Positions 23,016 through 37,200 of a DNA stretch of 64,000 nucleotides are shown one piece after another (the stretch's first letter is position 1; each line of letters begins with the position of its first letter). Position numbers and translations under genes: made by a program. Source of the stretch: Strigops habroptila (lineage: Eukaryota > Chordata > Aves > Psittaciformes > Psittacidae); contig NC_044282.2 of assembly GCF_004027225.2 (NCBI RefSeq), forward strand, positions 65,767,225-65,831,224, read 5' to 3'. The notes beneath the pieces were generated by a model. It was not told where the DNA came from. It searched no databases and saw nothing but the letters and a program-made list of their open reading frames with translations.

Positions 23016-26000
23016 ATGTTTGCTTTTGTTTCCTTTGGGAAATCACAGTTCTGTCAGTTTTTCTCTAACTTAACTTCCATCACAAAACTATCATCGGCTG
23101 CTTATGCTGAGGAAATCTGACATGACAAAATAACACATTCCCTATTGATTGCTGTTGTAGAGTGAGAAAAGCACCCCTACTCCATTCTCTTGCCAAGATT
23201 CCACTCCCTCCATCCTGGTTTCTTTAAAAAGAAAATAAAATCCTTATCCTTGGACAAGAATCTTTTCTAGTTCAAGCTCTATGCTCAGTACTGCAAAATG
23301 GGAAGAGCCCTCAACTTGCATTGACTTCAGCATCCCTGGATAAGCTCAGAAGCCACATAATGATCTTCCATTTAGGAAAAATCTCCTTGGTGGTGTGACC
23401 TCATGTGCTGCTTCACCTGCTTCCTTCAGTTTAACTGATAGAAGAACTACATGAGGGGTTCATGTGTAGCATTTAGAAAGATGCAGTGGTTTGAAGCAGC
23501 TCTTGCACCTGAAATGTAATTCTCAACTTGCTGTGGGGATTGGTGGCTGGCCCACTCATCACGACGCATTTATCTGGCTTTTGAAACAAGCTCACCCAGC
23601 GTCTTCACCCCAGTTCACTGTATGTGCTGTTCTGTATGTGTGTTCCCCAGGCATCGTGGCCCCAGTAGGAAAATGGTTTTGGTTTTCTTGGAGTGAATCA
23701 GTATGTGCAGTTTGGCTCTGGGTGCATGTCTCAGTGGCTAGGTCAAGCATGTGTCATCTTAGGGTACAGGTAGACAGCAAAACAATATAAGCCCAAACCT
23801 AAAATCTTTATTCCATCATTGTGCATTCTTGGGGAAAACAGGTAAATAAATTGGGCTTTACCTCTGCTCAGTAATAGTTCATGTTCCTCACTCCTCCCTC
23901 TTTGATTTGCTTTTGTGTGGAAAGGACTAAAACCAGCTCAGTCGATGTTTGCTAGTCAACTTTTTCAATAGTGAATTCTTCCCTGTGAGCACTTCATCTG
24001 TTTTCCACAAACAAGCTTCATTAGCTGTTTGAATACTGTAAAAAATCAAGTTCTGGGGGTTTTGTTGTTGGGTTGGTTGGGGTTGTTTTTTTAATCCAAA
24101 TAGATCTCTTCCTGTGTTCTAGCAAGGAGAACGGTGTTAGGAAAAGAATAGTTTGGACCTTTTCAGCAAGTATTAAAATCTAAACTAAAATTTTGCTTTA
24201 TTTGAGCCCTGCCATGTGATACTTGTTCTTCTCTAATGGGTTGGTTTGTTGTCCTGGTGGTACCAGTCACTGCCACTTTTATAGGCCTCAAGAAAAAAAA
24301 TGCTCCATTCAGAGCAGGCTGCTAATTTTGCCTCTTACCTTCACTGCCTTACAGCGTTAAGATCAGCTTTAAGTAACATCCTCCAGGTACACAGCTTACC
24401 TTTCTGTAACCTGCTGTTGCAGGGCATTGTCCCAACTAACAACTGCACAGAGCAAGACTGCAGTGCACATCTGCTTATTGCCCTCACAGCTGGAGAAGGG
24501 CTTCTCTCCTGCCTCGTGCTGAGTTCTGCTCTGGTGCTGCTGAAAGGAGCAGAAGTTCAGGGAGGGGAGATTTGCTTCTCAATTTTTATTTTATTAAATT
24601 TCCACATCCCCCCTCCTTTGAAAGCAATTCCTTAACGTTGAAGATCAGGGAAACAGTTTCTATTCTGGGTGATGAGTAAAGCATATTAAAAGTCTTAGCA
24701 GAGGCTTGGGATGATGCTAAGGGGCATCTTCCAACCGCAGAACTTATGTTCCTTCCCATACCTCTTTTTTTTTCCTCTAAATCTCTGTTCCCCAAAGCCT
24801 GGGAATGGTAATTAAATTGTAGCTGCAGGAATAATGACAGATATGGGCCCCATGCCTACACCTTTTCATCACCGCGCCCATCTCCCATCTGTTTTTTGTT
24901 TGCCCTAAAGCTGAAGTGGTTTCAAGATCCTCCTCTTGCACGCATGTTCTCACCATGTGCCCATTTTAAACCTCTCCAGGTATTTTAACGAATTAATTAA
25001 TTGCCAGTTGCTGACCTCAACACAAGCACATCCTGTAAGTCCTGACTTGCATCAGGCGCTTTTCTTAGCACAGCAGCCCTGCTGGGGGCTACTCCAACTC
25101 TGAACCTTTATATCGTCCAGTAACTTTCTATTCTAAACCACTCCGTGTAGCCCTGATGTTGGCTTTCCCTGCCAAAGCAGGCAAGGCAAGGGTGGCATTA
25201 AGGACATGAAAGGCAGTATTTCGGGAAGCACTCAACCACATAATCTCCTTGGAATATTTTAGGGTTTTCCCATTGTAGTGAGTATCCACACTACTTCAAA
25301 CTACCATGGGCAAGTTAAGAGCAGGTGGGATTTGTATTGGCACCTGTAATACTGGTCCTTTGTCCCCTCTAAGCAAGTCTTGTCTAGGGGGTGCTAGTGC
25401 TTCCCGTAGCATTACTGGGTAATAACCTGGAACACGAGCCTTTGAACCACGGGCAGTGCTGGAATCCACATCTAGTACCACGTGAGAACAAAACGCTGCG
25501 ATGATAATTGCTCATTATCTAATTATACAAGAATTTACAGCCCCGGAGGGTGAACAACTAATGAAATGGTTATCCGGGCTTAAAATGGCAACAGAGGAAT
25601 GAGGTACATTCATCCTTTTGGCTCTTGTTCCAGTACTGTCAGCAAAGTCACGTGTTCCTCGAAAGGTGAGTGAGGCAGTGCGGGATGGACAGGGCTGTCC
25701 CCATCCTGATGGATGCTCCGAATGCTGTATGGGTTGTTGAGGCTTTTGGGAGAGTAGATTGATTTTAGGGTTTTTAGTTGCTCAAAAGCAACTTAACTTT
25801 TGAGCTGCAACTGAAAATGAAGGAGGATTCGCAGGCCCAGGTTATGCAGGAAGGCACCTGATGCTGGCCTTCAGAGCAGCATGGGTCACTTTTTGTATTC
25901 AAGGATTTGCTTGTGCAGAATAATAAGGAGAATATATTTGGAGCACTTGGGTTTACCCATGTTGGGGCATGCTGTTACCTCCTAGGAAAAGAGCTGCCTG

Positions 26001-29000
26001 TCACAAAAAAGCAGCGGCATTTCTCAGTGTGATTAAAGACCCTGCAGCTTCTGCACCAGCAGTAGTAGATCTCTCTAAAACTCTCATTCTAAAAGTGCTG
26101 AATCCACCAAGTGATTAGCACCCCCAGGCTCTAATTTAACTTTCCAAAACGTACAAGACAGCTTCTACCTCACCCCGAGGCACATGCCTTCCTTCAGAGC
26201 CCTCCTCCTGCCTCCCAGCATTCGTATGCTATTGTCCCACTTATAAAAACACCAAGCACCTCACTGCTTAAACCGGGGCCCCTTAAATACAAGGCATGTG
26301 CCAGCCTTTTCAGAGCAGAGCAAACACCCCTGACCTGCTCTTCTTCACTGTTGTGGGATGAAGACAGGCAGGAAGTGTGGCTCAGTGGCTATCAGCAGGA
26401 CAACACGCTTCTCCCTGTGTCACAGCGGTGTTCCAGCAAGCAACTGGTGCTGAGCTTCCGTGGGGTTTGGAAAGGAAGTGTTCCTCTGCCTGTCCTGCCT
26501 ATGAAACCCAATCCTGGAGGCATTCTCAAAACAGAGCCTGTAGGCTATAAAACACAATTACACAGTTGTGGTGCTCCCTGGTAGCTCACAGCTCACACCT
26601 GGGGCATGGCAGACAACGATTTAGAGCTGTTGTTGGCTTTGGAGCAGGCTGCAAAGCCCAGAGATCCACCCCACCAGAAAAGCCCCCTCAAACAGAACCA
26701 CCAAACACAGACACCAGAATTCGTGCCCTTTCCAGACCCAGGGACTAATGATTTTAATCAGAAAGGCATAATTGTGACTGGGAATGAGATTTCAGTGAGG
26801 GCAGCCGCAGCCAGGCAGTTTCTGGGGAGCAGCTGATGGATGCACTCTTGTTCGCATTCTTGCAGTAAGAGGGGTGTGTGTACGTTTTTGGGTTGCTGTT
26901 GATTACAGAGCTGTTAGCTGGATGTCTTTTATATTCAAGCTGGCTTTTCCCCACTTTTCCCAAATCCACGGTGCAAGTTTCTTGCTGTTAAAAGGGGGTA
27001 CTAACTTGGGAGGTAGGTTGGTTCCTTATAAATCAGAACACTTGCTGTTTCTGGAGGTTTGCTTAAGGAGTGGGGTGGGTCAGAAGGAAGTGACTCCTTT
27101 TTCTCTTTTTTTTGATTTTAATTCCCCATCCCCCCTGACATTGTAACACAGTTGTTGCTTTCAAGAATATGCATGGTCTGTTTTGTTCAGACTATTGGCT
27201 CGTCTGGTAAAATAATTAGCTGTTAGGCAGACAGAGGGAAAGGATCACATCTGCACAAGACAGGAAGACTGGGACAGTAGAAAGGGGAAAAAAAACTCCC
27301 TGCTTGAATCACAGCTGCCCACCATGCATAGTAACAGAGCTTGCCAAGAATATTCAAATTGATTTAGGAAGAAAAGCTGAGGAAACCATTTAACCCCAGC
27401 CTGCTTGGATCCGTGACAGCACCTCTATGGGCTGCTCCGCTCCCACTTTGGGCCGAAAGAAGGGGTTTCAAGGTGTGTGTTTCACCAAACATCCTTCCTC
27501 CAGCCCCCTTCCCCTTCTGCACCAGGAACAGAACACACAGACTAATTGCCAGGCAGGAGGCTGTGAGCAGCTTTCACACCAAGAAAGTTACCAAAGGTGG
27601 GAACATTTATTTCATATTGAGGGGATTAAGTTGTAATTGGATCATGTGATTAAAGCCAAGAACAGGGCAAATTATTTGTGACTAATTTTGGGGAATGGGA
27701 ACCCTTCTGCTGCCTGCCGTACCCTTGAGTCAGGCTCCTTCTCAACAGAAGTGATCAGGATGTGCATTGTGTGCAAGCAACCTTTTCAAGTGCCCAAGTC
27801 CAAAGTGACTTGCACAAGAGTTTCCGAGCACACATACCCATTGCACATGGTTTGCAACCAGTTGTGAGGGTTTTGCATCAGAAAGTATACGAGCAGCAAT
27901 TCGTTCAGACATGTGAGTCATGCAATGAATCCCTTTCCTTGCTTAAATACACTGAAATCTGTAAGAATATGCTCATTTAATGATTAAAAAATAGGGTGTT
28001 GGAAGTATTCGCTCTCAGAACCTGTTGTCTCTGGGGCTGTCTTTTCCTGCAGGAGTCCCAGGCTCAGTCCCAGCAATCTCTTTGGGATAAATCCACAAAG
28101 AGATCCACGTAGAAATGCACAGAACCACATCCAAACCAAATCAAAGTGCTGTCCTGCAGGTGTTTCAATACTTGATTTGGGGTGCTGGTACTCAGGTTGA
28201 AGTCTGGAGGCCTAAACACCACCTAAGCTGTGGGTGGGCCTTCCCTGCCATCTGGAGCAGTGAACTCCAGCTTTCAGCCCCTCCAAACCTCAGCTCAGCT
28301 GCAACTTCCCTTTGCAACGGGAGGCCTTTGGCACATGAGCTTTTTTCCAGTTAAAACACAAGTTCCCTGGGTACCTAAATGCCTGCTGTGAGGCGAATGC
28401 AGACCTGCTGAGACCCTGACAGCACTGAGCAGCTATGTGCTGTGTCTATGCCTAAACCACAACAGGCTTCACCAGCAAAGCGTTCTCCATCAAGCTCGCC
28501 TGCGGAGCCAGGCTGGAAGATGTGTGTGCAAGATGTTTTTGGATCAGGGCTCGCACAAAAACAGCTGTGGGAGGAAATGGGCCCAGTAGTCAGACCACAT
28601 TCACCATTAATATTCATTTATGCACAAATACTAACACAATCATAGATGACTTCTAAAGGAATGGGTCTAAATACCTCCAGGAAGAGATAGTTCTGTGCTC
28701 TGGACAAATGATTTAGAGGCCACTGAAAGGAAACCCAAACCCTCTTCCTCTGTTTCATGAGAAGGGCCTCTCTTGCAAAGAGTTCCCGCCTGTGCATCCT
28801 GATGAGGAGGAGACATCTTATAACACAGGATTCAGCACCTGAATGGCTTTGTGGGGGCCACAGCACTGTCCTCAGCCTCTCCTATTTGCCAGGTTTTGAC
28901 AGCTCCTTGCACACATCTGACCGACTCCTGGGGATCCTCTGCACACTCTGGGATCCATGCACCAGCATGAAATGGGGTACATGACAGCCCTCAGCACTGG

Positions 29001-32000
29001 CAGCAGGCTGCAGGAGAGCCACATCCTTGCACAGTTTCAGGTCTCCAATTGCTCTCTAGCTCCTATGGGAGATGATCCTCCCCTCCTGCAGCACAGGAAC
29101 ACTAAGGACATTGCTCAGATAGAGGTGTAAAGCAGGCTGTATCTGTAGTTAGATGGGTAAGTCTGAGGGGGCATGCTTGTGGTTTAGTTATAAAAGCAGG
29201 AAAGAGGTGTAAAACAGAATTGCATATTTTTAATTGAATGTGGTTAATCAGAAGCCCCAAAATCACATCCCTGAAGCAGGCAGGATTAAGCATGGCAACA
29301 TCCCAAGGAGTGGCAGAGATGTAGTGCTCCAAACTTCCAGCAAGACAGAAATGGAGTAAGGAAAATATAACTCAAGAAAAGAAAACCAAGTTGAATAGGA
29401 GAGGAAAAGAAGGGACAACAAAGAGGACCAGGATAGTTGGAAGGAAGGAAAGAAGACGATGAGATGGATACCGCGAGCTTACTAACCACAGCCACAGTCA
29501 AGCCCACTGTCACAGACGTATTTTCTGGCCCTTGCTGGTGACCATGCAGCCAAGCATAGTCCAGAGCTGCCCTTCAGAGGACGTGGTCTGTCCCCCCTCA
29601 TTTTGTGAGGGGTGACAACGGTCAGCATGCAAACCTGCGGCACTTTTCCCAATGTGTGGAGTAGAGCCGGTGCTCACCCCTGGCCGGACTCCTTTTGAAG
29701 TCCATGAAATAAGCCCTAGATGGGATACGAGAGGTATTGAACAGTGCTCTAAGCAGTCCAAAGAAAATTTTCACTTGTTCTAGCACTGCATTTTTATTTA
29801 AAGTACGTGATGCATCAAAGATTACACGCTGCTGGAACCAGCTATTTCACAAGGAGCACAGAAAAGATGGAAGTTTGGGTTTTCCTCAAGGACACAGCTC
29901 CACTTTGAGGGGCAAAGCCTAGAAAAGTGCACAAGAGGGAAGAGAGGGAGAAACCTTTCTCCCCAAGGTTTGCTCAAGTTCCCCGCTCATGTGGAGAAGT
30001 TATTAAAAGGGTAGGGAGTGTAAATCCACTAACACCAGGAATCCATTTTCTTTCAAACCAAATTCCTCTGTGAATCACTGCGAAGGAGCAAACACACAAG
30101 ACTAAACCCAAACCCCACGTCTCTGCCTCCTTAGGAGCCTCAGATAGATGGTTAAGCATCACCTTACACCGAGGATCCATCTGACTTCCAGTATCTGAAC
30201 GCACAAGACAATGCCTGCCAACTTCAGGGGAGATACTCATGTGCACAACAGGCTGGGTGAAGCCTTAAAACCACTAGTAGTTACACTTTTACTGCCAGAA
30301 GCAACATTTTAATCTAAGTATTGGCTCCTGACAGAGGCTGTATTCTGAGGCACTCCAACATCTTTGCTCCATCTGAATAATTGCAAATGCCTGTGTTTAA
30401 TCTAGTCTCGAGAATTGTTGGTTTGCTTTTTCTTCTTTTTTTTTTTCTTTAAGTACAAAAGAAAATGTTTCTGTGTATACATTCATGGCAACAGAGCTAC
30501 ACAGAGACATAAACTAATGGAAGGTCCATATGTTGGGAGAATATCCCATGTAATGAGAACTGCTGCATTTTTGCAAAATGTAATGGGACAGATACGCAGC
30601 AGCTGTGGGTTACTCAAGAAGCAGCTAATTTAGCAAGCTGAATTCAAGGATATTTCCCAGATCTCCCAAACAATGAATAGCAGTGTTGTTTAAGATTACC
30701 ATTATGCCTTACATCCTCCTTTGACTGGAAGCAGGGGGGAGGAAGCCTCTATCTGTGCTTCTGGGGCAGAAGTACATGATTAGTGCCTAGCTATCATAGG
30801 AAGCCCCAGGGGAGCAAACGGGTCTGGACTTGAAGGAAGGAAGGAAATTGTGTAGGATAAACAAAAAAGAGCCTCAGGAAAGCAGTCGAGATGGGCAAGA
30901 CTTGGTGAAAAATAGAAAAGAGAAAGAAAAAAGGAAATGCTAAAGGGATCTAGTTGAGTTCCAGCTAACATTAAACTTTAAAACAAAGATGCCCTCTTCT
31001 AAAACAGCATTAGAAATTCAGCAGGTTCAGATTTCAGTATGTTTAGGTTTGTTCTAAGGTAAGGTTTTACTCATTTCAAATATACAAATAGCAGAATTTT
31101 TCAGGCTCGATTGCCCTTAGGTTTTACTTTTCCAGGGATTTGACACCCCTTCCCCCTAAAAAAGAAGGAAGATACAGACAACTTGGATGTAGCAGATAAA
31201 ATCGCAGCTCCATTTCACCATTCAATACTAGACTCACCAAGGAGATAGAGCTGGTATGATCTGTTCTCCCAGAGTGACCAGTTTGCCAGTAGCCTGCAAA
31301 GCCCAGAAAGCCACAAAGTCATTGCAGTTGTGGCTGCCCTGGCCCACAGCACAGCCCGCTAGCCCAGCTGCCCTCAATTCCCACTGCAGCCTCACAACAG
31401 AAAGGGAGATACACCAGGATCTGCTGATTTATATGTTCAAACAAATTGTACCCCCTGCTTAAAAAAAGGAGAAAAAATTCAATATGGGGCTTGGTCAAGC
31501 TCTGGCTCCCTACAAAACCTCCACACTCTGTTTCTGTGGGGAAGGTCTCTGCGGTGACAGTGCCAGCGCTGCCAAAAGCAAACTGCTGCAGTTTGCAGCC
31601 ACCCATCTGCAGCTGGGCAGCAGAGGGGGAGGATAGGGATCAGCTAATCCGGAATCCAAATTTGTTGCAGGTTTTACACATGGAAATGAAAGCGGGCAGG
31701 CCCCCAGCAAATTAAGAGATAACCTGAGTGAACAGAGTTTGCAAAGGGTTTTCAGATATAGGAACTTGGTGGTAGGAACTGAAAAGGAGATTGTTGCATT
31801 AAGACAGATTGCATTTATCTGGTGCCTGGATCATGATGTTCGAATTTCCTCTTGCTGTACTGCTGAGATAACTGAAGGCTCTGTCTCCCTATAAAAGAAA
31901 AATGCTAGATTTCCACACAAATGGAATGAGCTTACACAAGAGAAGTACCAGGAAAATCCACCTCTGCGGGCCAAGCTCTTCTCTCTGCTCCACTGGTGGA

Positions 32001-34200
32001 AATCAGGAGTAAATGCCTAAAGCTCCGAGGCTCCCGGGGGTAGAGCAGAGGCTCGTGCTTTGCTAATGGAGTCATTCCCACAAGCCCAGCTTTAGAAATT
32101 CATTCTAGCAACAGGCTCAAGCCAAACCTTTTGCTTAGTTACACAGAGAAGGGATCGCTCCTTCTGTTGAAATCAATGTTAAAACCACTGTGTGGCTTAT
32201 GTAATGTAGCATCGGGCCTCCAAAGTGTTTTATGGCAGGAGAGCACATCTGGAGTCAGCAAAAGGCTATCTCGGGCCAAGGACTTTGCTCTTTGCCATAT
32301 ATGATCTACAGATGCAAGCCTGGGTTGTAATTCTGCTCCTAGAGTCCCAGCTGAAGCGAGCTAATGCAGCTTAAAGTTTTGGAACTACCTGAAATGAATA
32401 CATTTTAAAATAGATGTTTTTTTCTTCTTGAAACATTTTGAACTGACCCTTTATATTTAGTGACTAACAAATACCACTCTGCTCTTGTATCAGAATTCAG
32501 TTCCCAGAGCTGTTCATTCCTTCGCACAAGGACAAAAGCCCAGCCCCTCAGCAAGAGGAGCCTGAATTTATTCAGGAGTCCATAGGAAACAGCTGTTGCT
32601 TTCAACCCAGCCTCTCCTTTATCTCCTTTATTGTTTATTCATGTCTCAGCTAATACTAGCCGCTGTGAGCAGGTCAGGACTCTGCACTCCAAAAAGCTCC
32701 TCAGAAGCTGATGGAACTCAGCCCAGTGCCAGTAGGATGGAGGAGCTGGGTTTTACATTATTCAATTCCCAGGTGGTGACAGAGGTAAATTCCTGACTTC
32801 GTTAGCTAATAGTGCAGACAAGAGCCAGGCCTTTGCCCCAGATTTGTGCACAGGGGAGCAAACATCCCGTGAGTTGCATGAAGGAAACCAAATGCAACAA
32901 ACCAAAACCAGAGCATGTCTTTGGACATTTCTCCCCTTCTTCTCTGAGTTGTTGACAATTCCTTTGTATTGCAAAGGATGTTTCCTCCCCCTCTTTTCTG
33001 TAACAATACAGTGAGCAGGATTATGCTCAAAAACCTGCAAATGTTTATCTGTAGAGATTGCTGTGGTGTCACAGCATGCAGAAGTGTGCAGAGCCCTAAC
33101 AGACCTGGGTTACATCTGCAGAGAAGCAGGGAAAAGGCACAGAGCAGTGACCCCAACAGGTATTTGCTGGGGATTTGCTACCAGGCAGGGGGAAAGACAG
33201 CAGTAATGAGCCCAGTGTGAAGAATGGGAAAATGGAAGGCAGGGCTCCCATGTCCTGCTTCTAACTGCCTTCACTTGTCTCTGTTTCCCAGCCAAAACGT
33301 GGGTGTAATTGTTCAGGCATAGCATGAAGCTTTAAAGACTCACAGTGGATACGGCATAGCAGGAGGACAGCATGATGTCAGCAAGAAGTGAGTTGTTTTC
33401 CTCAGCAGTGGAAGAATTAGTGAGCTAGAAATCCAGGGATGTCAGGACTTTAGTCCAAATTGGAGAGAGCATCTGAACTTAATCAGATTGGCAGGGGACA
33501 GAGGGACAACCCTATGACTCCCCTTGCAGAAAGGCTTGTTGATTTTCCTGAGTTATGAACCCTTGAGAGCTGTACATATCACTCACACTCTCTAAAGCGC
33601 TGCGAAACCCAAAGGTGCGTCCCATGGGGAGATGAGCAACATGAGTTTGCCACGGAGAAGGGGAGAGGAGAGGTGAATGCCTGCTCCTAGAGCAGACCTC
33701 TTTTCATTTAACAGCAGATGACAGCGTCACGTATTTTCACAGACAGCTATTTAACATAAGGAAGCATCATGAATAGAGAACAGCAGACAAGGCATAAATT
33801 ATACAGCTAACTAAAGAATATGGTTCCTACTCTACTTTAAAAGGCAGGCCAGATGTCTTCAGATACAGTCGACTGTTAGTCGGTGTGGCAAAACCCTTTC
33901 AAGACCCACTAACTCAAGTCACAATGTGTGCTTGATTCGCTTGGCTGAACGGGGATCCTCCTGGGCTGCGAGCAGGATCTACACGCAGCTGAAAATACGG
34001 TGGGAATGAGTCAGTTCCTTGGAGCTTGTGTGGGAGGCAAAGACAGAACTGTGGGTGGCTTCAAAGTGTTAAACGGGCTTTTAAATTCAGGCCCAGTTTC
34101 TCAGAGGAATAAGGAAACAGAGATATTCACCCAGTCTGGAGTTTGTTCCATGCCTTGGGTCAGCCTTGAGAAAATTGCTCTCTGACAGGAACAGTCACTT
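23016..34200. other. Intergenic region, ACTR2-proximal half
   Basis: Non-coding sequence between the two convergent genes. No spliced gene, RNA gene or recent transposon was recognised. Chance open frames are common where GC rises (26,350-26,970; 28,100-28,990; 31,250-31,720), often several frames overlapping, and none shows a known motif. Features of interest are AT-rich blocks with TAATTA- and GGATTA-type motifs (25,490-25,620; 27,150-27,240; 27,615-27,700), purine-rich runs (29,340-29,470; 30,820-30,945), and one weak copy of a short old repeat at 32159-32191. Confidence 0.7.
32159..32191 (-). repeat. Short old interspersed repeat, copy 1 (reverse)
   Basis: The plus strand reads 'ctccttctgttgaaatcaat' then 'gttaaaaccactg'. 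Its reverse complement resembles the copies at 37591-37625 and 39403-39437, sharing the order cagtgg, tttt, cattga, tca. It is the weakest of the three copies. I recall the pattern 'ttttgccattgacttcaatg' as widespread in reptile and bird genomes, but I cannot name the family with certainty. Confidence 0.35.
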
Positions 34201-37200
34201 CCCAGGCGTGTGGATCCGCTTGCTTCAGAGCCAGCTCAGCTTCAGATGGGATTCTGTGGAGTTTAACAGCAATCCAGTTTGTCCCTCATGCGCAGCAAGG
34301 CAGCAGCAGCTGGCCCTTCTCTCCTGACATCTGCAGGCTGCCTCCAAGGCAAGGCAGAGCCTCACCAACTGCAGGTCAGGCATTTGTCCGTCCATCTCTG
34401 CTCCCTGCACCTCGAGCTGCCTGGGATAGTAACTGCCAACACAGGGTACCCACTCCCTGCGATGACGGAGAGCTGCTTCAACCTTTCCAGCTCTGTATTG
34501 GCAAGGAGTTTCCCCACCCCGCAGTCTATCATTCCACCTCTGGTGCCAAGAGCTTTGGGATGTGGTCCTACCCACAACCGGTCTGCGCATATGGGGGAAA
34601 GGGGATGCTGTGGGTTAGATTACCTGGCACATTGGAAAGTCAGGCCCCATCCAGTTACCTCCTGCCAAGTGTTTGCCATTCAGCCCTGTTCTCCTATAGT
34701 GCAACCGGAGTCTGGTCAGCTCTAAAGAGGATTTATTGCTTTTACTGGATCAGGCTCACCCATCCATTTAAGTGGATTAATGTGGGTTAGCTCTAACTTA
34801 GCCCCACAAAGCATTAGCCAAGTCAAGACGAAGTTCCCTACTACTGGCAATGTTGTTGTTTTTTCCCTGTCATGATGAATTTTTAATGGTCTTTATGTGC
34901 AAAAGCAGCTTTGCAAAATCTTAGGCTCCTGCTTTCCAACTTAGATGACTTGGCATGTGAGGAATGCAATGAATATTTAAACCTGTAGTTTGGCATAGCC
35001 TGCATAGAGGAGCTAGAAACCTAGCTGTGGTCTTTCGGGGCCTGGCAAAACCCCCAGCCTGGAGGAACAGCACGGGGACCTTGTGAGGATACATCAATCT
35101 TCAGTGCTCAACCAAAATCACCCTAACCCCATCATTCTTTAGATTCTTTTAATTAACCTCAGGATTCATATGGAGGAGCTGTACGCGGGTGGAGCTGTGG
35201 GTTATTTGATAAATGACTTGGATCACTCTGCCGGTCGTATTTTATTCACGTGTGAGTAACTGTTGAAGGCTTTTATTTACTACTGGGACCAGGGTCCCTC
35301 ATCCCAGTAGACAATGTGCAACCATGTGGTAACAATCTCTGCCTGGAAGATCTTGCAATCAAACCAGATCAGACAAAAGGGTCAAAAAGGAAGGGACCCC
35401 TCTTTTGCCCTCCTCATCCAGATGGGTGAACTACGGGCTCACACACACATTCAAGCAGCCACCAGTTAAGAGTTTACTGTAACTCCTTTGTACACAATTT
35501 CGCCCACAGCAAAATCAAGGCAAATCGACTGAGCTTTATCGGCTGTAAAAGGGCACCCAGTTCAGGAGCCACCACAAGAAAACCTCCATCATCCGCTTGA
35601 ACACACAAGGATAGATGCTGGAATTCAGCCAAGACAACATGGCTTTCATCTTTTACATGAAAGGGGGCTCCCTTTGACATTTTGAGGCCCACTTTTTCAA
35701 GAGCTGTTATGCAAACTTTGGCTCACATGAGCTTGAACAATGTGGAGATGTGTACAACCCAAACTTCCAAAGTAAGCAACATTTCCGCACGCAGAACCCC
35801 GTTCTGCAGAGACATGTGCAGGAAAGGTCCTATTGACTCTGGCTGAACAGCTCCAACAGGCATCAGTTTGCAACCACGAGCCATAAAGGACCACATCTGA
35901 AAGCCATTTATTTCTGGTATCAATGTCCCCTGAGCCATGGTTTTGGTTCAGGTATTAGCATGGAAAGCTAGATGTTTCTTCAGAAACCGCTGTTGCTCTC
36001 TATCTCCGTGTGGCTCTCTGGAAATCCCAGAGCTAAATATTGGCAGTTCTGTGCTATTTCATTTGTGAAGCCATCAGACCTCCTGTAGCCAGTGGCTGTC
36101 TTCACACGTGAGCACATTTAGGAGGCTTCATAAGCTGGTATGTCATTATCTCAGTGTGTTAATTGATTAAGTCTGGCCTACATACAGTCAGCTGGACTAT
36201 TCCCTTTGGGTTGTTATTATTAGCAGGATCCAGACATTTTAAGCCTTTTGGAGCCCAGGAATCTCTTTATTCATGCAATTAGAAGCCTAAGGAAATCTCT
36301 TGGAATCATTGACTTTCCAGCTACAGTAATTCAGTTTCATAGATGGAAAGATACTCGTGTTTATGCGCAAGCAAGGAAAAAGGTGAAAGCAGACTTTAAT
36401 CTGGCAACAGCAAAAAAAAGCAATTCATCCACCTACAGCCCTTCAAAGATACAGCCAACACTCTCAGCTGAATTAACAAATTGTGAAGCAGACCCTTTAG
36501 CAGCTAGAGCCAGACTGAAAAAACCCAGGGCATTACTTGACACATTTCTTTGCCCTGATTGGGAAAACATGTCACTTCCCTCCTAGATATCACTGGTATA
36601 TGTTAAAACAAGTATTCCACAAGCGATGAAAACAACAGCGCTTGCTTTCCAAAGGATGTGTCTGAGCATGACTGGCTGTTTCAGAGAGGTATGGTGTGAA
36701 AGTGAAGTTGTTCTTGTGGGGTGGCTGTTTAGTGTCCAGCAGGGCATGACTGCCAGCTGAGTTTATCCACAGGTAGGGCATTCATAACAGGGCCGTTCTG
36801 ACATTGTTTTCCCAGTGTCTGGTCAGGGATGGGCTCAGCAAGCACACTAACAGCTCGCTCTTTTACCCAGCTGCCTGGGTAATTCATTTCCATTTTTCAC
36901 TGGAAATGAATTGCTGCAAGACCTCAGTTTGGTTTTCACTGACCATGTGGATCAAGAACCATTATGGGAGTAAGGGCAAGCAGAAGATTAATGGTGCAAA
37001 TTCAAAGCTGTTAGAAACCAAGCCAAAGTTGAATCTGTGTGTATCTTTTTACTGCAAGGTGTGATTAAATTCAATGAGGCGCAGAGCCTTAGGACCCACA
37101 GCTTAAAACCCCCCATACCTACTATTTTCAGCAATCTATGGCCTGATTTCCAGAATTGCTGATCACCTGTAGTACATGTTGAAGCAATCAACAACTGCTA

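Noticed and set aside
26606..26836. 76-codon frame with a good start context (ggcATGG) and an acidic N-terminus
   Set aside because: Single short frame with no homology I recognise, and no sign of a transcript or polyadenylation signal linked to it.
34279..34725. 148-codon plus-strand frame in the intergenic region
   Set aside because: Located in a GC-richer patch with overlapping frames in other phases (34225-34590 minus, 34560-34790 plus). There is no recognisable motif and no exon structure.
36248..36586. 112-codon plus-strand frame with a basic middle part
   Set aside because: The frame begins at TTG, not ATG, and nothing resembles a known protein.
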